From CAYZJK01 sp964479125 (GTDB lineage: Bacteria > Patescibacteriota > Saccharimonadia > Saccharimonadales > Saccharimonadaceae), in assembly GCA_964479125.1 (NCBI GenBank), contig CAYZJK010000015.1:1-20113 (forward strand): 20,113 bases of DNA. The letters run 5' to 3'. The notes under the pieces were generated by a model that was not told the origin of the DNA, searched no databases, and saw only the letters and a list, made by a program, of their open reading frames with translations. Made by a program: the position numbers and the translations under genes. Positions 13,603-20,113 of the stretch are shown piece by piece; the first letter of the stretch is position 1, and every line of letters begins with the position of its first letter.

Positions 13603-13694
13603 ATCTAAGCTTGCTCCAATACTACCATAAGCGCTAATCAAAGTACAATATACTAACCCCGGCCATAGACAGGATTATTGAAAATATTTACTAT

Positions 13695-13702
13695 GCTATA
13701 CT
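13695..13702 (+). promoter_or_regulatory. Extended -10 promoter of the F1-like operon
   Basis: TGC followed by TATACT (five of six) ends at 13702, 23 bases before the ATG at 13726. No -35 with proper spacing is seen and the short leader lacks a Shine-Dalgarno sequence. A second TATACT at 13649-13654 is an alternative. Confidence 0.45.
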
Positions 13703-13725
13703 TACATCAGAAAATAAGCGTAAAC

Positions 13726-14580
13726 ATGAAACAAACAAACAGTCTAATTATCAAACTAGGTTTTCTAGCTGCAAGTGTAGCGGCGCTGTTTTATGTCGCT
13801 CTACCAGCTCTTGCGGCTGACTATGGTGGCGGCAATGTTAAAGGGTATGCCGCTGATACTCCAATCGATTACGGTACGGTAGTTGAGTTAACTGGTGAGA
13901 GTGCTGACCGGGTTAAAGTAGCGACTCAGCCGGAAATGCAAAATATGTTCGGTGTTGTGATTGATCCAGTTCAATTAGCCGTTCGGGTCGCTAACCCGGA
14001 GATAGAGAATGAAACCTACGTGGCTGTATCTGGTACGTATAACACTCTAGTGAGCACTCAGGGTGGTGTGATAGAAAAGGGTGATCATCTAACCATGTCA
14101 TCAATTAACGGCATCTTGATGAAGGCGGGCACTGAAGAGCCAACGGTGTTTGGTCGAGCTGGTGTTGGGTTTGATGGCAAGGGAATAATACTCGGTACGT
14201 CTCAGATTCAAGATACTAATGGCAATGCGCTTGAAACAGTCCAGTTAGGTTCAATTCCAGTGACGATTGATATTAAGAACAACCCTAATGAGCAATCGAC
14301 TAAAACTAAGGTGCCAGACTTTTTAGAGCAGGTTGGGCAGGCGATTGCTGAGAGGGAAGTTAGTTCCTTTAGGATTTATCTGAGCATGGCTATTGCAGCG
14401 GTCAGTTTAATTATTTCATTAATCGTCCTGTATTCAGGTGTGCGCAACAGCATTATTTCAATCGGACGTAATCCAATGTCTAAGAAGTCAATCTTCTGGG
14501 CGCTGATTGAAATCATTCTGACGGCTATCCTGATTTTAATTATTGGTCTATTTGCGGTATATTTACTATTAAGGTTATGA
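13726..14580 (+). CDS. Exported protein with C-terminal c-subunit-like hairpin
   Basis: This 284-residue protein sits at the place of atpE in an F1-ATPase-like operon. Residues 1-30 are a signal peptide (VALPALA then ADYGG), favouring the ATG at 13726 over an upstream one at 13678. Residues 31-205 are an extracytoplasmic beta-rich domain; GDHLTMSSINGILMKAG (from 119) resembles the 'GDxLtxSxxpGvamKA' segment of phage-tail and CPR surface proteins. About 217-240 is the first membrane helix, IGRNPMSKK (246-254) a positively charged cytoplasmic loop, and 256-282 the second helix with E262. N-terminus out, RNP-type loop in, carboxylate in helix 2 is the topology of ATP-synthase subunit c. However, helix 1 lacks the Gly-rich packing motif, and the Arg-to-Glu distance is 14 residues, not the 20 of E. 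coli c (R41 to D61). True homology is unproven. Confidence 0.85.
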   Translation: MKQTNSLIIKLGFLAASVAALFYVALPALAADYGGGNVKGYAADTPIDYGTVVELTGESADRVKVATQPEMQNMFGVVIDPVQLAVRVANPEIENETYVAVSGTYNTLVSTQGGVIEKGDHLTMSSINGILMKAGTEEPTVFGRAGVGFDGKGIILGTSQIQDTNGNALETVQLGSIPVTIDIKNNPNEQSTKTKVPDFLEQVGQAIAEREVSSFRIYLSMAIAAVSLIISLIVLYSGVRNSIISIGRNPMSKKSIFWALIEIILTAILILIIGLFAVYLLLRL

Positions 14581-14600
14581 TTCACGAGAGGGTGGGATAA

Positions 14601-15503
14601 ATGGCGCTTTTCTTTAAAGACAGTTCTGATAAAAAGCCAACTGGCGACGATGCAATATCGGCGGCGGATCAGATTTTTGATGAGAAATATCGCGAAGAGT
14701 TACGCGAGCTCGGTCGTGAACATCTAAAGAAGCAGATTGAAGCAAGTGCGGTTAGTCTAAAGGACGATATTGACGCTACTATGCAACAAGTAGCGGTCGA
14801 TCTAAAGACTTATATGACCAACCAGTTAGACATCACCATTGGTGGGGTTAGTAAAGAAATTATGGATCAGATGCATGAGCGAATTTCCGAGTTTAACCGG
14901 ATTGCTCGTGAATCTGAAGAGCAGGTCACTCAAAGTCTTCACAAGAACACTCAGGAGGTGCACGAAAAGTTCCAGCGCCTGAGTGGTACTCTCCAGCAAG
15001 TTGTAGCTAGTCATGAAGTCATGATGTTAACAGCAGTTCAGGAGAATAAAACTCGCCTCCAGGAGTCTGAGCAGAAGCAAAATGAAGCGATTCAGTCTCT
15101 AGCTGAGACAGCTGAGCAGTCTAAGCTCCAGTCTGAGCGACTAAACTTAGCTCTTCAGCAAACAATTAGTGAGCAAAACGGACTACTAAATGAAGTCTAC
15201 CGGGAGAATCTAGCTCGAGTGACAGCAACTAAAGACTCACAAGCTAAATCACTCGAGACGCTTAATAAGGCAACTAGTGATCTAGAAAAGCAGTATAACG
15301 AATTAAGTGAGATGCTTAATAAGACGATTACTGATCAAAAGAATATGATAGCCGACACCATTAATCAGAACATGGCTCGGATTGTTGAGCACTACTTAAT
15401 CACTGCCTTTGGTGAGAGTTCAGACATTAAGTCTCAATTACCTTCTATTTTGGCTCGCATGGAAGAGTCTAAGGCAGACATGGTGGAAGATATGAAGCTA
15501 TGA
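14601..15503 (+). CDS. Soluble coiled-coil protein at the b-subunit position
   Basis: This is a 300-residue, almost wholly helical protein rich in Gln, Glu, Lys and Ser with long heptad-like stretches (about 35-270), for example QVTQSLHKNTQEVHEKF and LEKQYNELSEMLNKTI. It has no signal peptide and no membrane helix, which separates it from the canonical b subunit, whose N-terminus is membrane-anchored. The position between the c-like gene and the delta gene is exactly where atpF normally lies, so I infer a peripheral-stalk role. The last 45 residues (RIVEHYLITAFGES, then ILARMEESKADM) may bind delta. The ATG at 14601 is 20 bases after the previous stop; its own TGA overlaps the next ATG (ATGA at 15500-15503), implying translational coupling. 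Confidence 0.85.
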   Translation: MALFFKDSSDKKPTGDDAISAADQIFDEKYREELRELGREHLKKQIEASAVSLKDDIDATMQQVAVDLKTYMTNQLDITIGGVSKEIMDQMHERISEFNRIARESEEQVTQSLHKNTQEVHEKFQRLSGTLQQVVASHEVMMLTAVQENKTRLQESEQKQNEAIQSLAETAEQSKLQSERLNLALQQTISEQNGLLNEVYRENLARVTATKDSQAKSLETLNKATSDLEKQYNELSEMLNKTITDQKNMIADTINQNMARIVEHYLITAFGESSDIKSQLPSILARMEESKADMVEDMKL

Positions 15504-16018
15504 GTGAGCATCAGCCGGACTATACTAATCTAATTCTGCCGCCAAGTATCGTGACTAAAAATGACTTGGCTCACTTAGTTAGTGAAGCTGAAGCGATTGA
15601 CAACACTCTAACCTCTAATTATGTTCGAGATCAGGCTGGCATGCACGGTGATCTTCATTATGAGACGACCGAGCAGATGAAAGAGTTCTTAACAGTTAAC
15701 GCTATAAACATGGGCGAGAGCAGCGGTAAGCGAACTGAGACTATTAAGATGCTGCGCCGACTTAAAAATAATGCACCATCGATTCATCTAACTTTTGCAA
15801 CAAACGCTGACTATGAAAGCCTTAGTCAGATTGTGGCGTGGCTGCGTGACAATGTAGAGAAACAAGCCATTATCACGGTTGGCTTGCAACCTAATATAGT
15901 TGGTGGTGTTCACATCAGGACAACTAATCAGGTTCATGATTTAAGTTTACGTAAGCAGCTAGAGAAACATCGCGACGTGCTAATTAAGGAAGTGGAGGCT
16001 GTCAGTGGAGAAAACTAA
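15500..16018 (+). CDS. atpH: F1-ATPase delta-like subunit
   Basis: This 172-residue protein is recognised by its C-terminal domain: VGLQPNIVGGVHIR, then VHDLSLRKQLEKHRDVL (about 127-160), matches the delta/OSCP signature 'LIGGfvl..gd.viD.Svr..L..l'. Delta joins the alpha/beta head to the peripheral stalk. The first 110 residues are helical but do not show an obvious match to the usual N-terminal six-helix bundle, so the head-binding half is divergent. The length is normal for the family. It starts within the stop of the coiled-coil gene (ATGA) and overlaps the alpha gene by 14 bases if alpha starts at the GTG 16005. Confidence 0.85.
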   Translation: MSEHQPDYTNLILPPSIVTKNDLAHLVSEAEAIDNTLTSNYVRDQAGMHGDLHYETTEQMKEFLTVNAINMGESSGKRTETIKMLRRLKNNAPSIHLTFATNADYESLSQIVAWLRDNVEKQAIITVGLQPNIVGGVHIRTTNQVHDLSLRKQLEKHRDVLIKEVEAVSGEN

Positions 16019-17716
16019 AATGTTTGCCTCTTTGGTAGAAAAAGGAAATCCAGTAGGTGAGATTATTGGCATGGACGCCTTCATGGTTAAGGTCAAAGGG
16101 CTACAACCAACCAACGTCCACGCTTTAGTAAGATTTGAAGATGAAACTAGAGGTTATGTTCATCACGTCTATGAAGACTACGTGATGGTGATGAAACTAG
16201 ATCCTTCTCCTCTTAGTGTTGGTCAGGTCTGCGTTATTGAAAACCCTAGATTAACCACCAAGGTAGGTAAAGATTATATCGGGCGAGTCATCAATATCTT
16301 TGGTGAGCCGATTGATGGTAAGGGTGAAATTAAGCATGACAAAGAGTGGGATATTTTCCATGATGCACCGATGCTTTATGAAAGAGAGCTACTCGATACT
16401 CAGCTTGAAACTGGTATTACAGTGCTCGATATCAACTTCTCGCTAGTCCGTGGTCAGCGTATGGCTGTACTAGGAGATGGTAAGGTTGGTAAAACTGCTC
16501 TAACTACTCAAATCGCTATCAACCAGAAGAATACTGATATTACTGTTATCTACGTCTTAATTGCTAAGCGTCAGCGTGACGTGGCCCAGCTAGTAGACCG
16601 ACTAGAGAAGAATGACGCTATGAAGAAGGCTGTCATTATCGTTACGAACATGTTCGAATCGTTGATTTTAACTTACCTATCTCCTTATGTCGGCGCTTCT
16701 CATGGTGAATACTTCTGGCAGGACCTAGGTATGGACACGCTCGTGATTTATGACGACCTAACTAGTCACGCTCAGGCCTACCGAGAAATATCCCTAATCG
16801 CCGGTGTCTCACCTGGACGAGATAGCTATCCGGGTGACACCTTCTATACTCACTCTTCATTGGTGGAGCGAGCCGGGCGAACCATTAACAACCACGCTAG
16901 TCAGACGATTCTGCCAATCGTTTATGCGCCGGGTGGCGATATTACCGCTTACCTACCAACCAATATCATGTCGATGACCGACGGTCAGTGGATCTTAGAT
17001 ATGAAGGTCTTTAAAGATACGATGCGCCCAGCTGTATCAACTGGACTGAGCGTTACCCGAGTTGGTGGTGTTGGTCAGAATAGTCGGCAGAAGGCTTTAG
17101 CTGCTAAGTTAAACAAGACTCTAGCTGGTTATTATCAGGCTGAAGAGTACGCTCACTTCGGTACTGAGCTATCAGCCGATGCTCAAGCTGACTATGACAC
17201 CGGTAAGATGCTGTTTAAGGTTATGAATCAAGATATCGGCGAAGGCTATAGTCTAATGGAGCAGCAGTTCCTACTAGATATAGTGCTTCATTCAACGGCA
17301 ATTGAAATCATTGATATCGATAAGCTTAAAGAGCTAGTTGGTGAGTATGCCGCGAAGGTTAAAGAAGATAAAGNNNNNNNNNNNNNNNNNNNNNNNNNNN
17401 NNNNNNNNNNNNNNNNNNNNNNNNNNNNNNNNNNNNNNNNNNNNNNNNNNNNNNNNNNNNNNNNNNNNNNNNNGATAAGCTTAAAGAGCTAGTTGGTGAG
17501 TATGCCGCGAAGGTTAAAGAAGATAAAGAAAATAGTAACTTTGATGAGCTTAGAGATGAGTTAAAGAGTAAAGTTACTACGATTGATGAAGAAGCCAAGC
17601 GACGTCTAGAAGCCGAGGCGGCTAAGCAAAGGGCGTCTGAAGCTCAGGCTGCCGCGGCGGCTCAAGTTGCCCAAGCTGAACAAGATGCTAACGAAGAGGC
17701 GAAGGATAAGAAGTAG
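16005..17716 (+). CDS. atpA: F1-ATPase alpha-like subunit, split by an assembly gap
   Basis: The non-catalytic nucleotide-binding F1 subunit. The P-loop is GDGKVGKT (157-164, canonical GDRQTGKT), followed by YDDLTSHAQAYREISL, SPGRDSYPGD, MTDGQWILD and SVTRVGG with R352 at the arginine-finger position. The GTG at 16005 has GGAGG six bases upstream; an ATG at 16020 is an alternative. Either way the N-terminus is short, reducing the helix that normally binds delta. Read literally the frame breaks at 17492, but 55 bases before the 100-N gap (17319-17373) recur exactly after it (17474-17528). Removing 155 bases restores one frame of 518 residues, ending TAG at 17714-17716. The restored C-terminus ends in a charged Ala/Glu/Gln-rich helix of about 45 residues not typical of alpha. 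The TAG shares one base with the gamma GTG. Confidence 0.92.
17319..17528. repeat. Scaffold gap flanked by a duplicated 55-base contig end
   Basis: Bases 17319-17373 and 17474-17528 are identical over 55 bases, both copies ending exactly at or starting exactly from the 100-N run (17374-17473). A round 100-N gap plus a 55-base overlap is what a scaffolder leaves when two contigs share a k-mer-length end. It should be collapsed; it is not a biological repeat. Confidence 0.92.
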
Positions 17717-18585
17717 TGCGCCGACCACTCGAAATTAAAGCAGAGCTAAACTCAATGAGTACGATCGTCAGCTTGACGAGTGCTTTTGAGAGTCTTTCGA
17801 GTATGAAGATTATGCAGACTAAGAATAAGGTACTGATTAGTAATCAGTTCTTCAGTGAAGTTTGGACAATCTATAAACAACTGCGGGTTGATGTCTTCTT
17901 TAACTTCGGTCGTAAGATTGATGAAAAGGCTAGTGATAAGGAGGTCTTGATTCTAATTACAGCCGGCAGTGGTCTGGTTGGAGATATTGACCAGCGTCTA
18001 GTCAAGAAGGTGAAGGATTACTACAATCCGCTTGAGCATGACATTATTGTTATCGGCCGGCACGGCGCCCAGCAGTTAGATCAGGCAAAGATTTCTTATG
18101 ATATGTTCTTTGACTTACCGAAGAAGGACTACATTAACGTCGAGCCATTGATGGATGAGATTAAGAAGTATTCTAAAAGCCGGGTGTTTTATCAGAGCTA
18201 TCAGTCTCTATCAACTCAGGAGATTAAAAGCCTGGATATGAGCGATGCGATTTCAGCGATGGGTAAGATTGCTGATGTTGAGGTGCTAGATGATGAGACA
18301 AAGATCACCAGTAAGAACTATATTCTAGAGCCCGGAGCTTATGCGGTGGTAGCTTATCTTGAAACTGCCATCCTTAGGCTAATGCTCGCTCAGTTTATTT
18401 ATGATAGCCGCTTAGCGCAACTAGCTAGTCGCTTTAAGGCGATGTCGGCCGCAAGAGAGCGATCTGAAGAGACACGAGATGAATTAAAGTTACAGTATAA
18501 TCGATCTAAGCGAGCAATAGTCGATACGAGACTAAAGGAGAGTTTGGTGGGTCTAAAGAAAATCCGAGCAGGGGGTGATGCATGA
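17716..18585 (+). CDS. atpG: F1-ATPase gamma-like subunit
   Basis: The central rotor shaft of F1. It is 289 residues, the normal family length. The middle has the typical Rossmann-like block (EVLILITAGSGLVGDIDQRL, canonical 'sDrGLcGg.n'), and the C-terminus has the diagnostic long helix SRFKAMSAARERSEE with LKLQYNRSKRAIVDTRLKE, which matches 'aRm.AM..A..nA......L.l.yNr.RQa.IT.El.Ei'. The N-terminal helix (EIKAELNSMSTIVSLTSAFE) pairs with it as the shaft coil. The canonical IT in the RQAxIT motif is replaced by VD. Start GTG at 17716 overlaps the alpha stop by one base, and its stop overlaps the beta ATG (ATGA at 18582). Retention of a full shaft argues for a rotating enzyme. Confidence 0.93.
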   Translation: MRRPLEIKAELNSMSTIVSLTSAFESLSSMKIMQTKNKVLISNQFFSEVWTIYKQLRVDVFFNFGRKIDEKASDKEVLILITAGSGLVGDIDQRLVKKVKDYYNPLEHDIIVIGRHGAQQLDQAKISYDMFFDLPKKDYINVEPLMDEIKKYSKSRVFYQSYQSLSTQEIKSLDMSDAISAMGKIADVEVLDDETKITSKNYILEPGAYAVVAYLETAILRLMLAQFIYDSRLAQLASRFKAMSAARERSEETRDELKLQYNRSKRAIVDTRLKESLVGLKKIRAGGDA

Positions 18586-19913
18586 GTAGTGAACTAGGAA
18601 AAGGTGAAGTTAAGGTACTAAAAGATTTAGTTATTAAAATTCAATTTATTGACGATAAGCCAAACCTTAATGAAATGGTCTATGTCGATAACGAGAATCA
18701 ATCACCTCTTCTCGTGCAGTCTATTGAGCAGGGTGATATGGCTATCTGTTTGAACATCGGTGGAGATAGGACTATTCAAAAGGGTGATACTGTCAGCAGG
18801 AGTGGTAAAAGTCTTGAAATTCCAGTAGGTATGGAGATGGTAAGTCGTGTCTGGGATGCGATGGGGCGACCGATTGACGGTAAACCACCTCTAGAGGATC
18901 ACGTACTGGAAAAGATGCCGAAGCGCTCTATTTTCTCGCCAGCTTTCCAGGAAACTTCACTAAAGAATCGGCCGGATGAAATCCTTGAAACCGGTATTAA
19001 GGTTCTAGACTTCTTCACCCCGTTCGTTAAGGGTCGCAAGATTGGCATTGTAGGTGGTGCTGGTGTTGGTAAGACCGTTCTTACTATGGAGATGATTAAC
19101 AACGTTGCGGTTGGATCTGGTGCACTTAGTATCTTTGCTGGTATTGGTGAACGTATTCGAGAGGGTCATGAACTTCATAAAACACTTGAAGATAACGATC
19201 TTCTAAAAACTACCGCCATGTTCTTTGGGCAGATGAATGAGAATCCAGTCCAACGTTCTTTGGTTGGTTTGAGTGCGATTACGCTAGCGGAGTATTTCCG
19301 GGACGACCTTAAGAAAGATATTCTTCTTTTCGCCGACAACATGTATCGCTACATTCAGGCTCGAAACGAAGTGTCGACCATTATTGACCAAACACCATCC
19401 GAGGGTGGTTATGAGCCAACTATTTTCTCAGATATTAAGGCGCTTCAAGACCGTTTAACTACTAACGAAAACGGTTCAATTACAGCCCTGCAGACCATCT
19501 ACGTTCCAGCTGACGATACCAGCGACCCAGCCGTACAAATGATTCAGCATGAGCTAGACAGTGTTATTACCCTAAGTCGTGCTGTAGCGGCCCAGGGACG
19601 CCGTCCAGCGGTAGATATTAACGCTTCAAGCTCTAGTCTACTTACACCAGAGATTGTTGGCGAGAGGCACTATAACTTGAGTGTGCGCGTAGCTAAGATT
19701 CTACAGAAGTATGAATCACTTAAAGGTATTGTAGCGATTATTGGTGAGAGTGAGCTTTCTAGTGAAGACCGTGAAGACTACATGAACGCTAAGAAGTTAA
19801 TGGACTTCTTTACTCAGAGCTTTAACGTGATGGAGAAGATGACCGGTATTCCAGGTGAGCATCACACACGTGAAAGTACGCTAGCCGGTATTGAGGAGAT
19901 AATCGGTAAGTGA
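18582..19913 (+). CDS. atpD: F1-ATPase beta-like catalytic subunit
   Basis: The catalytic subunit, 443 residues, about 20-30 shorter than usual. The P-loop GGAGVGKT is at 158-165. GERIREG keeps the catalytic Glu (E190) and Arg (R191). Also present are YFGQMNE-like FFGQMNENP, DILLFADNMYRYIQARNEVS and IYVPADDTSDPA (catch-loop Asp retained). Thus hydrolysis seems possible. The DELSEED lever, which pushes on gamma, reads SELSSED (390-396), losing two acidic residues, and the YPAVDPLxSxSR block is changed to RPAVDINASSSSL. It is clearly divergent from ATP-synthase beta. It overlaps gamma (ATGA) upstream and epsilon (GTGA at 19910-19913) downstream. Confidence 0.93.
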   Translation: MSSELGKGEVKVLKDLVIKIQFIDDKPNLNEMVYVDNENQSPLLVQSIEQGDMAICLNIGGDRTIQKGDTVSRSGKSLEIPVGMEMVSRVWDAMGRPIDGKPPLEDHVLEKMPKRSIFSPAFQETSLKNRPDEILETGIKVLDFFTPFVKGRKIGIVGGAGVGKTVLTMEMINNVAVGSGALSIFAGIGERIREGHELHKTLEDNDLLKTTAMFFGQMNENPVQRSLVGLSAITLAEYFRDDLKKDILLFADNMYRYIQARNEVSTIIDQTPSEGGYEPTIFSDIKALQDRLTTNENGSITALQTIYVPADDTSDPAVQMIQHELDSVITLSRAVAAQGRRPAVDINASSSSLLTPEIVGERHYNLSVRVAKILQKYESLKGIVAIIGESELSSEDREDYMNAKKLMDFFTQSFNVMEKMTGIPGEHHTRESTLAGIEEIIGK

Positions 19914-20113
19914 TAGGAAAGAAGAGTGAAGCTAAGACCGGCAAGCCTTTAATGCAAGTAAAGGTCTATGCTCCGTTTCAAGTCTATTTCGAAGGTCAGG
20001 CTTCAAGCGTAAGCGCTGAGAACGAGACTGGTCCATTTGATATCCTGCCAAAACATCACAACTTCTTATGTATGCTAGTTCCTTGTACGGTTAAGGTTGT
20101 TACGGATAAGGAA
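19910..20113 (+). CDS. atpC: F1-ATPase epsilon-like subunit, 3'-truncated by window end
   Basis: The first 68 codons lie in the window. The frame starts with GTG at 19910 overlapping the beta stop (GTGA); an internal ATG at 19952 is a shorter alternative that would begin MQVKVYAPF, close to canonical epsilon. The beta-sandwich domain signature is visible: VKVYAPFQVYFEGQASSVSAE, then GPFDILPKHHNFLCML, matching 'G.fGILP.H..fv..L'. The canonical Gly-rich IGxxpGH loop equivalent is FDILPKHHN. Epsilon links gamma to the c ring in ATP synthases; whether the C-terminal helical domain exists cannot be seen here. Confidence 0.9.
   Translation, partial: MIGKKSEAKTGKPLMQVKVYAPFQVYFEGQASSVSAENETGPFDILPKHHNFLCMLVPCTVKVVTDKE

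Noticed and set aside
13489..13641. 51-codon N-terminal extension of the secreted protein
   Set aside because: It lacks coding character, would bury the signal peptide, and the ATG at 13488 has a good ribosome-binding site (GAGGAG).
13678..13725. Start of the exported protein at ATG 13678
   Set aside because: The 16 extra residues would include the -10 box in the coding region and spoil the signal-peptide layout that begins at 13726.
16005..17492. Truncated alpha subunit ending just after the gap
   Set aside because: The frame after the N run is an artefact: the 55-base duplicate plus 100 N shifts it by two. Collapsing restores a full-length alpha.
13726..20113. Calling the operon an ordinary ATP synthase
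   Set aside because: The a subunit is missing, and b and c are replaced by unlike proteins at their positions; a standard label would hide this, although the missing genes could lie elsewhere in the genome.

Overview
The window looks like a metagenome scaffold from a Patescibacteria (CPR) genome, most likely Saccharibacteria (TM7). I infer this from gene content and style: short compact genes, many orphan proteins, TGA used as an ordinary stop, a divergent F1-type ATPase, and tail-fibre-like secreted proteins. No rRNA or tRNA gene is visible to confirm the lineage. One scaffold gap (100 N) sits inside the alpha-subunit gene.

Layout. 1-2430: small orphan genes around a DNA-3-methyladenine glycosylase. 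The orphan at 1857-2252 is followed by a sequence matching every conserved core position of a type III hammerhead ribozyme (2340-2389), then a terminator. 2481-3989: a two-gene envelope-stress-type operon, PspC-domain protein plus LiaF-like adhesin-domain protein. 4056-7206 (minus): a YidE/YbjL/AspT-type transporter with two RCK_C domains and a DUF1704-type zinc peptidase. 7207-9360: two more orphan genes, one with a structured leader. 9466-10657: two single-pass membrane proteins in one operon. 10768-13488 (minus): a 906-residue secreted surface protein. 13726-20113: an F1-ATPase-like operon that runs off the end of the window.

The F1-like operon is the most interesting part. Its soluble subunits follow the standard order delta-alpha-gamma-beta-epsilon, with translational overlaps. 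The positions normally held by the membrane subunits a, c and b hold something else. There is no a subunit. The c position is filled by an exported protein whose large extracellular domain ends in a c-subunit-like hairpin (IGRNP loop, Glu in the second helix). The b position holds a 300-residue soluble coiled coil with no membrane segment. Divergently transcribed from the operon is the large secreted tail-fibre-like protein. My working hypothesis is an F1 motor coupled to an extracytoplasmic structure and not to a proton channel.

The alpha gene appears broken only because of scaffolding: the 55 bases before the gap are repeated exactly after it. Removing the 100 N plus one copy restores a single 518-codon frame ending one base into the gamma start codon.
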